A DNA stretch of 18,271 bases from the NCBI GenBank assembly GCA_036501345.1, contig DASYAN010000045.1, positions 1 through 18,271 of the forward strand, given 5' to 3'. The stretch comes from DASYAN01 sp036501345 (GTDB lineage: Bacteria; Chloroflexota; Ktedonobacteria; Ktedonobacterales; Ktedonobacteraceae). How positions within the stretch are numbered: position 1 is the first letter of the stretch; each line of letters opens with the position of its first letter. Below the pieces are notes generated by a model. The model was given only the letters and a program-made list of their open reading frames with translations, ran no database searches and had not been told where the DNA came from. Shown one piece after another: positions 1-7,793 of the stretch. A program made the translations under genes and the position numbers.

Positions 1-2640
1 GTAACCACTGGCTGGCATCGCTACATCCGCTTGCTGGACCATATAGGCGTAGCTCTGATAAAGAGCCAAACGGACCTCGATATGAACAATATCTCCGCAT
101 GCGAGAGCTGTCAATCCACCTGTTTGGGTTTCATCTTTGAGCTGATCGCGACCTATAATCTGAATGCGCATAGCATAGCTTTGCGTAGGTTGGATACGCA
201 TCGGAGTCTCAATAAGCGCTGCAGCCATCGTGGTATGTTTTTGCTCGCCAAGGATGAAGCGTTGTACACGTTGGAGAAAGGATGCATCTTCATTGGTATC
301 CGTCTCCGTAGGTTGAATTTGCTGTGTCAATAACGCTCGTGGATTGATAAACAAATTTTTTATGCGTGCGAGCGCTCTTCCCTTACTTCTGTCAGGCAGG
401 AGTGCTGGTAGCATACCTGAATGAGAAGCGGATAGTGACGGGAGTGCCTGCGAAGTGGAAACAGCATGCTCTTCTTGAGATACCTCAGGCTGGCGCTCTT
501 CTTCTTGTTGGACAACTTCTTCTCCAACTTGCACTTGCTCCTGCTCTGTAGTAACCTCTTCCTCTACTTGCACTAATTCTTGCTTTGCGGTGGTCTCTTC
601 CTCAGGTTTCACCTGTTCCTGCTCTGCGGCAACCTCTTCTACTTGTACTTGCTCCTGTTCTGCGGTGATCTCTTCCTCAAGTTTCACCTGTTCCTGCTCT
701 GTAGTAACCTCTTCTTCTACTTGTACTTGCTCCTGCTCCGCGGTGATCTTTTCCTCAAGTTTCACCTGTTCCTGCTCTGTAGTAACCTCTTCTTCTACTT
801 GTACTTGCTCCTGCTCCGCGGTGATCTCTTCCTCAAGTTTCACCTGTTCCTGCTCTGCAGTGGCCTCTTCCTCTACTTGCACTTGCTCCGCTGTGACCTC
901 CTCAGCTTCCACCTGTTCCTGCTCTGCAGTGGCCTCTTCCTTGGCTACCACTTGTGATTGCTCGGCATCTATACTTGCTTGCTCAATGGACAACTCAGAC
1001 TCTATCAACTCTACAGGAGTCTGCATTTCTACCGTGCTCTCACTGGAGGATACTACAAGAAGTTCTTCTGTCGGAGCATCAACTATTGCCTCCAGCAAGG
1101 GCACTTTGTTAGAAAATTCCGCTGGGGTCTCTACTACCTGTGAAAAGGGGGCTGTAACCTGTATTATATCATTCTGCACTTCTGGACTGCTAGCTCCCTC
1201 TGGTGTACGCCCATTTACCATTCGATTTTTCCTATTGGATCGCTTTTTGCCTTTTTTTATCTTTTTAGCTTTGACTGTTGGCATTTCCTCGAAAGCTTGC
1301 TCTGATATATATTTATTTTCTACTGTTTCTTCAGTCTGCTCTTCTTGAATTTGTGCTTCATCCACAGTTGCTTCTCCAGTTTGTTTCTCTTGAGAACTCA
1401 ACGGGCCAGTGTTTATCCTGGACCAGTAGCTCCGTGCTAGCTGTTGCTGGCTATCTCGAATCTGGATTGTCTCATCTTTGGGTTCTTCGATAGGGAATGC
1501 TTCTTTGCTGCTGTTACTTCCATTATTATCCATATCGGAAGAGACGTCTGTCTCTTCTACAACTTTAGGGGTGGATTTCGGAGGACGTGCAAAAGTGATT
1601 CGTGAACGACGAATGACATGCGGCCTCCTTTCCAGGTGAAGTAAGGCCTCTGCTAGTTCGCTGGCACGTTGGAAACGCTTGTTGGGTTCCAAGGCAAGAG
1701 CCTGCATGACAATTGCCTCGAGGGCACGACTTATATGGGGATTGAGATCGCGTGGAGAGCGCTGTCGATAGCGTTTTGAGTTGGACGACCCCATCGGATC
1801 AGGTGCGGTACCAGTGAGCAGGAGATAAAGAAGAGCACCAAGGCTGTAAATATCAGTGAGTCCCACTTCCTGTCCATACACTGTCTCGGGAGCCCGAAAA
1901 CTGGATGGATGTGTAACATTGGATGTTGGAGAAAGTGCATGGCGTATCGTAGTGGGTAGCCATGATACCATAAGCGCTGGCTGTCCACTATAATCATGAG
2001 AACTCATAATTATGGTATCAGGATCCAGTTCACCAATGATAATCTGGTGCTCATGCAGACGCTCTACTGCTTGAGCGAGTTCCGCAACCCAGGAGGTTGC
2101 AATCTGCTCATCAGGGAGACCAATCCCACTTTGTAGAAGATCGTGGAGCGTGTAGGGCCGAGGAGAGGGGATACTACTAATGGCTGCATCTTCCTCGCGC
2201 TGAGAAAAAGGCCAGCCAGCAACACTATAAAGATGACCCTCGTAGCTGTGTGAAGCAATCAATGGCATGACATCTGTAATACCCAGGCGTCGTAACAAAT
2301 CATATTCTTGTTGCAACTCCGTATAGGCTAGTTTCCTGGCCGCTTCATCCAGTCCACTGATATCGATATCACGAAGCATTATGAGACGTTGTAGCCATGT
2401 ATCCATGGCGAAAGAAAGTTGAATTGTAGGACGCCGTCGTACCAAAGAGGTAATTCGGTAGCGTGTAGCAATATTGCCTTGATTAGATAAGGGCATATTG
2501 CTGCTATACGTCTCGTCCTTGTCAACGCGCATTCCACATTGACCGCAAAAAAGTGCGGCAATAGGCAATGCGGCATTACAAAGTTTACACTGCGAATGCT
2601 CAAAATGCTGCATCTGTGAGGTGACCCGTGTTACGCTCAT
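1..2640 (-). CDS. Zinc-ribbon protein-kinase-like protein (probable pseudokinase) with Glu/Gln-rich repeat; C-terminus beyond window
   Basis: The minus frame is open from the ATG at 2640 to base 1 (880 codons, no stop), so the gene is cut by the window edge. Residues 18-35 hold two CxxC pairs (C18, C21, C32, C35), a zinc ribbon. Residues about 60-340 have the shape of a Ser/Thr kinase: the activation-segment end RAPE (A250-E252) and a following LTDIYSLGALLYLLLTG helix are clear. The catalytic parts are gone: the HRD-to-N loop reads GELDPDT (203-209), so the catalytic Asp, Lys and Asn positions are E, D and T. No DFG, no glycine loop and no VAIK lysine are visible. This suggests a pseudokinase that binds or scaffolds rather than phosphorylates. 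A linker with a Lys/Arg-rich patch leads to an 11-unit Glu/Gln repeat (about 570-709) and a more ordered C-terminal part of unknown type. There is no membrane helix in the visible part. A ribosome site AAAAGGTG lies about 10 bases upstream of the start. Kinase-fold homology is likely; loss of activity is inferred. Confidence 0.85.
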   Translation of the reverse strand, partial: MSVTRVTSQMQHFEHSQCKLCNAALPIAALFCGQCGMRVDKDETYSSNMPLSNQGNIATRYRITSLVRRRPTIQLSFAMDTWLQRLIMLRDIDISGLDEAARKLAYTELQQEYDLLRRLGITDVMPLIASHSYEGHLYSVAGWPFSQREEDAAISSIPSPRPYTLHDLLQSGIGLPDEQIATSWVAELAQAVERLHEHQIIIGELDPDTIIMSSHDYSGQPALMVSWLPTTIRHALSPTSNVTHPSSFRAPETVYGQEVGLTDIYSLGALLYLLLTGTAPDPMGSSNSKRYRQRSPRDLNPHISRALEAIVMQALALEPNKRFQRASELAEALLHLERRPHVIRRSRITFARPPKSTPKVVEETDVSSDMDNNGSNSSKEAFPIEEPKDETIQIRDSQQQLARSYWSRINTGPLSSQEKQTGEATVDEAQIQEEQTEETVENKYISEQAFEEMPTVKAKKIKKGKKRSNRKNRMVNGRTPEGASSPEVQNDIIQVTAPFSQVVETPAEFSNKVPLLEAIVDAPTEELLVVSSSESTVEMQTPVELIESELSIEQASIDAEQSQVVAKEEATAEQEQVEAEEVTAEQVQVEEEATAEQEQVKLEEEITAEQEQVQVEEEVTTEQEQVKLEEKITAEQEQVQVEEEVTTEQEQVKLEEEITAEQEQVQVEEVAAEQEQVKPEEETTAKQELVQVEEEVTTEQEQVQVGEEVVQQEEERQPEVSQEEHAVSTSQALPSLSASHSGMLPALLPDRSKGRALARIKNLFINPRALLTQQIQPTETDTNEDASFLQRVQRFILGEQKHTTMAAALIETPMRIQPTQSYAMRIQIIGRDQLKDETQTGGLTALACGDIVHIEVRLALYQSYAYMVQQADVAMPASGY
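514..933 (-). repeat. Tandem 39/78-bp coding repeats (Glu/Gln-rich)
   Basis: About eleven imperfect 39-base units encode a 13-residue motif of the form TAEQEQVQVEEEV / TTEQEQVKLEEEI inside the pseudokinase gene. Two unit types alternate, giving a 78-base period. The copies at 679-756 and 757-834 differ at only one of 78 bases, which points to recent duplication. The encoded stretch is strongly acidic, lacks Pro and Gly except at the ends, and is likely a long helix or coiled coil. Confidence 0.95.
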
Positions 2641-2686
2641 GCGGCTAATACACCTTTTATATATAAAATAGTTTACCCTAGCTAAG

Positions 2687-2692
2687 ATTATA
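2687..2692 (-). promoter_or_regulatory. Candidate -10 element for the pseudokinase gene
   Basis: On the minus strand this reads TATAAT preceded by TGT, an extended -10 pattern, 47 bases before the ATG at 2640. No convincing -35 hexamer is present. A second TATAAT lies at 2721-2726 with a weak TTGGAC (2743-2748) 16 bases upstream of it. Either could serve; the choice is not settled by the sequence. Confidence 0.4.
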
Positions 2693-2832
2693 ACATATAA
2701 AAGTGCGCATTGCGGTACTTATTATACCTAATTGGGCACTATGTCCAACTAAGAGAGACAAATTATAGGCTAGTGCTATTTAGCAAGGGCGCTAAAGGCT
2801 TGATTAAGAACTGGTACAAAAAACATTTCCCC

Positions 2833-2861
2833 TTGTCATGAACGAATGGTTTTGCTAGAAT
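2833..2861 (+). promoter_or_regulatory. Sigma-A-type promoter candidate for the nuoJ-N operon
   Basis: TTGTCA at 2833-2838 and TAGAAT at 2856-2861 are separated by exactly 17 bases, and TGC precedes the -10 (extended -10). Each hexamer differs from consensus at one position. Transcription would begin near 2868, leaving a leader of roughly 220 bases before nuoJ. Confidence 0.6.
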
Positions 2862-2874
2862 CCCAGAGGAGACT

Positions 2875-2940
2875 ATGCGTCCATTTCAAAACAGTCCCAT
2901 CAGGAACTCTTGCTTATTTCTTATACGTAGCGGGTCCTGA
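2875..2940 (+). CDS. Possible 21-residue leader ORF
   Basis: An ATG at 2875 preceded by AGAGGAGA (2865-2872) opens a 21-codon frame ending in TGA at 2938-2940. It starts only a few bases after the predicted transcription start of the nuo promoter. The ribosome site is closer than usual (3 bases from GGAG to ATG) and the peptide has no recognisable pattern such as a run of one amino acid. It may be chance. Confidence 0.2.
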   Translation: MRPFQNSPIRNSCLFLIRSGS

Positions 2941-3089
2941 CATCGTTTCTTTCTCTATATTAGGTAATGTAGATAGTCTCCATGCTGCACATTGATGATA
3001 CAATAAAAAGTGGATAGAGGATATTCCCCTGTGATTTAAGACTAAATGACGACCCGAAAAAATCATCTAGCCCGGAGGTTCGTTTTTGC

Positions 3090-3614
3090 ATGGATTTAAC
3101 CAGTTTATTATTCTGGCTCTTCGCCATTTTTATGGTTGTAGCCGCATTGCTAGTAGTCGGACTGCGCAATATTGTGCATAGCGCTCTGGCGTTGATCATT
3201 GTTTTTGCCATGGCCGCTGGTATATATGTGCTACTGAATGCAGAATTCATTGGTATCGTACAGGTCCTCATTTACGTGGGTGCGGTAACCATCCTGATTT
3301 TGTTCGCTTTGATGTTAACACGTATCGGAGGCCATCCGAGGACAAATCCGACTAACAGACAATGGCCGATTGCTCTTGTTATTTGCGCCCTAGTCGGCGC
3401 AACAATTGTTTTTGCAGAGCTTACCAGCCCTCGTGCGATTGCAAATGTGGGAACTGGAGCTGATCAATTGCCCACCGGAGTAAGCAATGTCGTACGCATT
3501 GGACAACTACTCTATAGTCCGACAAGCTACAGCTATGTGCTGCCATTTGAAATTGCATCACTAGTCTTGTTGGTAGCAATCGTTGGCGCAATTGTGATTG
3601 GCCGAGAGGACTAA
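3090..3614 (+). CDS. nuoJ: NADH-quinone oxidoreductase subunit J (NuoJ)
   Basis: This is a membrane subunit of respiratory complex I, which passes electrons from NADH (or another donor) to quinone and pumps protons. The 174 residues form about five transmembrane helices: near 5-25, 29-50, 54-77, 92-110 and 150-170. The block around IVHSALALIIVF (28-39) and FIGIVQVLIYVGAV (53-66) is typical of NuoJ, including the pi-bulge helix region. The start is an ATG with CGGAGG 11 bases upstream. It is the first gene of the visible nuo operon, 4 bases ahead of nuoK. In most genomes nuoI precedes it; here a divergent, unrelated gene does. Family assignment is firm. Confidence 0.95.
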   Translation: MDLTSLLFWLFAIFMVVAALLVVGLRNIVHSALALIIVFAMAAGIYVLLNAEFIGIVQVLIYVGAVTILILFALMLTRIGGHPRTNPTNRQWPIALVICALVGATIVFAELTSPRAIANVGTGADQLPTGVSNVVRIGQLLYSPTSYSYVLPFEIASLVLLVAIVGAIVIGRED

Positions 3615-3618
3615 AAAT

Positions 3619-3966
3619 ATGGGGCTTACACTCAATCATTTCTTGATACTTGGCGCAGTGCTCTTCTGCATTGGCTTGTATGGGGCAATTTCCAAGCACA
3701 ACGCCATTGCCGTTCTGATGGGCATTGAAATTATGCTCAATGCCGTAAATGTCACGATGATTGGTTTTTCGTTTTTCAACACGGTCAAAGTACATCGCCC
3801 TGATGGCTTCGGGAACTATGCTCAGTACCTGACCGGTCAGATCTTCGCTATTTTCATTATCACTGTTGCGGCGGCAGAGGCGGCAGTCGCCCTGGCGATG
3901 ATTATTGCTATCTACCGCAAACGGAACACGGTGGACGTTGGCGAGATCGATATGATGAAGTGGTAA
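3619..3966 (+). CDS. nuoK: NADH-quinone oxidoreductase subunit K (NuoK)
   Basis: A 115-residue, three-helix antiporter-like subunit of complex I that contributes to a proton channel. The conserved membrane Glu lies in GIEIMLNAVN (E37, matching E36 of the E. coli protein) and a second Glu in AAAEAAVALA (E87, matching E72). The loop between them (about residues 54-70) is longer than in E. coli. A TTG at 3598 in frame would add seven residues, but the ATG at 3619 has GAGAGGA at 3604-3610 with good spacing and gives the usual MGLTL-type N-terminus, so it was chosen. It begins 4 bases after the nuoJ stop. Confidence 0.95.
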   Translation: MGLTLNHFLILGAVLFCIGLYGAISKHNAIAVLMGIEIMLNAVNVTMIGFSFFNTVKVHRPDGFGNYAQYLTGQIFAIFIITVAAAEAAVALAMIIAIYRKRNTVDVGEIDMMKW

Positions 3967-3971
3967 ATACG

Positions 3972-6134
3972 ATGTTGTATCAATATTCTTGGACTGTTCT
4001 GTTCGCACCACTCCTGGCCTTCGCAGTCATTATTTTTGTCACACGAGTCTGGGATATGCTCAGTCGACCTCGTGTGCAAGAAGTCCCAGCACATGGTGAC
4101 ACTCATGCTGATATACATGGGTCCATAGACGCACACCATGATAGCCATGATGAACATATTGCAGAAGCTGGTGCTCATAGTGAAGCGGAACATGGTCATC
4201 TGGACGATGATGATGACCCCAAAGTACCCTTTCTCACACCAGGAGCAAAGGCCAGTGCCTACGTCGCACTGGTTCTGATGGCATTCGCCTGTATCTATTC
4301 CTGGGTACTACTCATCAATTCAGTGGTAAGCCCCGATCCGACGCTGGTGAAAACGGGCTACACTGTCTTTCAGTATACTTGGCTGAACCTGGGAAATATC
4401 AACTACCAGATCGCCTTCCATATCGATCATCTAGCAATTGCAATGATGGTGGTAGTAACGACAGTCACGCTGCTAGTACAGTTCTACTCACAAGGCTACA
4501 TGCAGAATTCGGCTGGCTATGCACGGTTCTATTCCTATCTCTCACTATTTGCCTTCTCTATGCTGGTGATTGTCTTTGCCCAGAACTTCCTGGTCATCTT
4601 CACCGGATGGGAATTGGTTGGCCTCAGTTCGTACTTACTGATCGGTTTCTGGATCAACAAGAAAGCGAAGCCGGAGGAGCAACGTCCATCCCCTGCCAGT
4701 GCTGCCCTGCAGGCCTTTGTGGTGAACCGCATTGGTGACGTGGGTTTCATCATCGGGATCATGATCCTCTTTGTCAGCACGGGCACATTTGAGTTCAGCA
4801 AGTTGCAAATAGCTGTCCTGGGCATGAATAAGACTGCGCTGACCGTTGCCATGATCTGTATCTTCTGTGGTGCAATCGGTAAGTCAGCACAGTTCCCACT
4901 GCATGTATGGCTGCCTTCTGCGATGGAAGGTCCGACTCCGGTAAGTGCACTGATCCATGCGGCAACCATGGTTGCTGCTGGTGTCTACATGGTTGCACGT
5001 ACCTTTCCGCTCTTCTATGCAGCAGACCCAGTAGCCTTTCAGGTCGTAGGTTGGATCGGTGCTTTCACTGCCTTCTTCGCTGCCACAATTGCGCTGGTGC
5101 AGTCTGACTTCAAACGCGTGCTGGCATTCTCGACGATTAGCCAGTTAGGCTACATGTTTGTCGGCTTGGCGGTGGCTGGCTCCGAGTACGGGGCTGGTCC
5201 TGGTATGTTCCATCTCTTCACCCACGCATTCTTTAAGGCACTGCTCTTCCTAGGTGCCGGTAGTGTACTCTTCGCCTTGCATCATGCCACACATCGCGAA
5301 GTACAGGATGTGCGTCTGATGGGTGGATTAGCGACCAGAATGCCAATTACCGCTGCTACCTGGTTGATTGCAACCCTGGCGATCTCCGGTTTCCCCGGTT
5401 TCTCTGGTTTCTTCAGTAAAGAGACCATTATCGGCCTAGCCTACGATCACCAGCAGTGGGGTCTCTACGCTCTAACGCTCGTAACTGCTGGCCTGACCGC
5501 ATTTTATATGCTGCGTGCCTTTATCCTGGCTTTCGGCGGCAAAGGCGGCTATCTAGGCGGATTATGGGGCGGTCCATATCGTGGTGAGGGTGAGGTCCAC
5601 GAGTCCCCACCGACGATGACAATTCCCTTGATATTGCTAGCTATTCCTTCGGTGCTGGCTGGCTACTGGACAGGGTTCTTCACCTACCTGAATCCTGACG
5701 CAAAACCGCTAGATATTGCTCAACTGTTGAGTCTGCCAGATACCTGGATTGGCGTGGCCGTCTCGCTGGTTGGCTTAATTGTGGCCTATGCAATTTATGC
5801 GCGTGTTGAACTGACCAAGATTGAAGCTTTTGTACAAAGTCGTCCTGCCCTGCGCACAGTGCATCGCATTCTGTATAACAGATACTACATCGATGCCTTC
5901 TACGACTGGCTTGTCAAGTATGTCCTGCTGAATGGCATCTGCTGGCTGGCACAGGCTTTCGATACTTATGTTATAGATGGCATTGTCAATGGCGTAGCAA
6001 GCCTGATTACGGGCTTTGGCAGTGGAGTGCGCCGTGTTGAGACTGGTCAGGTTCAGTCTTATATGATCGGCTTCTTTGGTGGTGTTGCTGTGTTAGCTGT
6101 ACTGGCCCTTGTGCTGATCAATGTTGTGAAGTGA
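3972..6134 (+). CDS. nuoL: NADH-quinone oxidoreductase subunit L (NuoL), with His/Asp-rich insert
   Basis: This is the distal antiporter-like proton-pumping subunit of complex I, carrying the long lateral helix. It has 720 residues, against roughly 610 in E. coli. Key sites are visible: the TM5 Glu in FTGWELVGLSSYLL (E214), the broken-helix Lys in GKSAQFPLHVWLP (K304), and PTPVSALIHAATMV just after it. The GFSGFFSKE motif follows further on. The extra length comes partly from an insert at residues 41-82, after the first helix, with ten His and many Asp/Glu. The ATG at 3972 follows the nuoK stop by 5 bases; a GTG at 3960, overlapping nuoK, would add four residues. Neither start has a strong ribosome site, so the start is uncertain by four residues. 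Confidence 0.95.
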   Translation: MLYQYSWTVLFAPLLAFAVIIFVTRVWDMLSRPRVQEVPAHGDTHADIHGSIDAHHDSHDEHIAEAGAHSEAEHGHLDDDDDPKVPFLTPGAKASAYVALVLMAFACIYSWVLLINSVVSPDPTLVKTGYTVFQYTWLNLGNINYQIAFHIDHLAIAMMVVVTTVTLLVQFYSQGYMQNSAGYARFYSYLSLFAFSMLVIVFAQNFLVIFTGWELVGLSSYLLIGFWINKKAKPEEQRPSPASAALQAFVVNRIGDVGFIIGIMILFVSTGTFEFSKLQIAVLGMNKTALTVAMICIFCGAIGKSAQFPLHVWLPSAMEGPTPVSALIHAATMVAAGVYMVARTFPLFYAADPVAFQVVGWIGAFTAFFAATIALVQSDFKRVLAFSTISQLGYMFVGLAVAGSEYGAGPGMFHLFTHAFFKALLFLGAGSVLFALHHATHREVQDVRLMGGLATRMPITAATWLIATLAISGFPGFSGFFSKETIIGLAYDHQQWGLYALTLVTAGLTAFYMLRAFILAFGGKGGYLGGLWGGPYRGEGEVHESPPTMTIPLILLAIPSVLAGYWTGFFTYLNPDAKPLDIAQLLSLPDTWIGVAVSLVGLIVAYAIYARVELTKIEAFVQSRPALRTVHRILYNRYYIDAFYDWLVKYVLLNGICWLAQAFDTYVIDGIVNGVASLITGFGSGVRRVETGQVQSYMIGFFGGVAVLAVLALVLINVVK

Positions 6135-6143
6135 GGATGAAAC

Positions 6144-7781
6144 ATGGAGAACATACAACAAATACTCTCAAGTGATCTCACATGGATTATCCTGCTGCCG
6201 TTGATCGGCTCGCTGATAGTCTATGTGTCACCAACGAAGCAAAGTCGTTGGCTTGCCCTGGCATTCTCGGCTGCAGTCTTCGTATTATCACTGACAGTCT
6301 TTTTCCGTATTCTGGGTGCTGGCAAGGGGTTTGGCGATCTACAAAACTTGCCAGATTCTATCCATACAGATTGGATTAACTTTCAGGCTGGTTCTGTCAA
6401 CTTTAAGATCGATTACTTCCTGGGTATTGATGGCTTGAGCCTGCCAATGGTAATTTTGAATGGCTTATTGACCATGCTGGCAGTAATTGGTGGCTGGGAG
6501 AAGAAACGTACCAAGGAATATCTGGCATTGCTACTATTCTTGGAAGCAGGCGTGATGGGTGTCTTTATGGCACTTGACCTGTTCCTCTTCTTCCTCTTCT
6601 GGGAAGTCGAGTTGGCCCCGATGTTTCTGCTGATCGGCTTCTGGGGTAGTGATGTGATTAAGCATGGGATGCCAGGACGTATCTATTCAGCTTGGAAGTT
6701 CCTACTCTACACATTCTTTGGTAGTGTTTTCATGCTGATCGGTATTATCCTGCTCTACCTCCATCAACAAGGAAGCACAGCAACTGCCAGTATGCAGTAT
6801 CTGGCATTGCCAGCAAACATGATCACAGGCACTATTCAGCTTCCGCTTTTCGGCGTGACGATGAGCCTGCAATTGCTGACATTCCTGCTGATCTTCATCG
6901 CTTTTGCCGTAAAAATCCCAATGTTTCCTTTTCATACATGGCTACCAGATGCGCATACTGATGCACCAACCGAGGTCAGTGTGATCCTGGCAGGCGTGCT
7001 ACTAAAAATGGGTGCCTACGGGCTGATCCGTGTCTGCCTTACGCTTTTCCCTATTGGCGTTAACCAATTTGCTGGCTGGCTAGCCGTTATCGCAGTCATC
7101 AATATCCTCTATGGGGCTGCTATCTGTCTGGTCCAGACAGATATGAAGAAGCTGATTGCCTACTCAAGTGTTAGCCATATGGGAATAATCTTGCTGGGCG
7201 TTGCTGCAGCAGCTGGTGCTGGCAATGGCATTTTTCCGGGTGCAGGCGATGAAGCATTCCGCACGGCAGCGCTTACTGGCGCGACGATCCAGATGTTCAG
7301 CCACGGCATTATCACTGCCCTGCTCTTCTTCTGCGTGGGTGTCATCTACGATCATGCTCATACGCGTGAGATCGCTGTCTTCGGAGGTATTGCCAAGAGG
7401 ACACCGATGCTAGCTACGCTCTTTACCTTTGCCGCGATGGCTTCGCTCGGTTTACCAGGTCTGGCTGGCTTTGTGGCAGAATATATGGTCTTTACCAGCA
7501 GCTTCCGCATCTGGACAATCCCCACAGCAGTGGCCGTCTTTACGATGATTTTGACCGCAGCTTACTTGCTGTGGATGATCAAACGCGTTTTCTTCGGGCC
7601 ATTCAATCCCAGGTGGAACTGGTTACCGGATGCCAATTTGCGTGAATTGATCCCATTGGTTGCACTGGCAGGTCTGATCGTATTTGTTGGGATCTATCCC
7701 GCTCCCCTGATTGGTGTGATTACCAACAGCGTTGGAGCTATCATGACTAACTGGCATACAGCTATGGCTGTGGTGAGGTAG
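6144..7781 (+). CDS. nuoM: NADH-quinone oxidoreductase subunit M (NuoM)
   Basis: The second antiporter-like proton-pumping subunit of complex I has 545 residues and about 14 transmembrane helices. The TM5 Glu sits in LFWEVELAPMFLLIGFWG (E154) and the TM7 Lys in AVKIPMFPFHTWLPDAH (K257), followed by TDAPTEVSVILAGVLLKMG, all characteristic of NuoM. A later QTDMKKLIAYSSVSHMG block carries the conserved TM8 region. The ATG has GAGGA six bases upstream and lies 9 bases after the nuoL stop, consistent with translational coupling. A loop around GAGNGIFPGAGDEAFR is slightly longer than in the E. coli protein. No defect is seen. Confidence 0.96.
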   Translation: MENIQQILSSDLTWIILLPLIGSLIVYVSPTKQSRWLALAFSAAVFVLSLTVFFRILGAGKGFGDLQNLPDSIHTDWINFQAGSVNFKIDYFLGIDGLSLPMVILNGLLTMLAVIGGWEKKRTKEYLALLLFLEAGVMGVFMALDLFLFFLFWEVELAPMFLLIGFWGSDVIKHGMPGRIYSAWKFLLYTFFGSVFMLIGIILLYLHQQGSTATASMQYLALPANMITGTIQLPLFGVTMSLQLLTFLLIFIAFAVKIPMFPFHTWLPDAHTDAPTEVSVILAGVLLKMGAYGLIRVCLTLFPIGVNQFAGWLAVIAVINILYGAAICLVQTDMKKLIAYSSVSHMGIILLGVAAAAGAGNGIFPGAGDEAFRTAALTGATIQMFSHGIITALLFFCVGVIYDHAHTREIAVFGGIAKRTPMLATLFTFAAMASLGLPGLAGFVAEYMVFTSSFRIWTIPTAVAVFTMILTAAYLLWMIKRVFFGPFNPRWNWLPDANLRELIPLVALAGLIVFVGIYPAPLIGVITNSVGAIMTNWHTAMAVVR

Positions 7782-7793
7782 GAGACAGTTACG

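Larger units (their letters stand above)
2641..3089. other. Divergent intergenic region between pseudokinase and nuoJ
   Basis: This 449-base stretch separates the minus-strand kinase-like gene from the plus-strand nuo operon. It holds candidate promoters for both directions (see separate entries), a possible 21-codon leader ORF and the nuoJ ribosome site CGGAGG at 3073-3078. The part next to the kinase-like gene (2655-2700) is very AT-rich. No tRNA, repeat array or conserved RNA fold was recognised. It contains no trace of nuoI or other complex I genes. Confidence 0.8.

Noticed and set aside
514..933. A CRISPR-like or satellite array
   Set aside because: The repeats are in frame with a long coding sequence, follow codon boundaries and have no unique spacers.
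580..957. A 125-codon plus-strand frame rich in Leu, Phe and Cys, looking like a membrane protein
   Set aside because: It is another antisense frame of the same 39-base repeats, with no ribosome site or family match.
590..1348. A 252-codon plus-strand frame rich in Ser, Cys and Thr
   Set aside because: It is the antisense reading of the Glu/Gln repeat and linker of the minus-strand pseudokinase; the composition is a by-product of the repeated codons.
3421..4011. A 196-codon minus-strand frame opposite nuoJ and nuoK
   Set aside because: It lies wholly over two firmly identified genes, and its product shows no domain.
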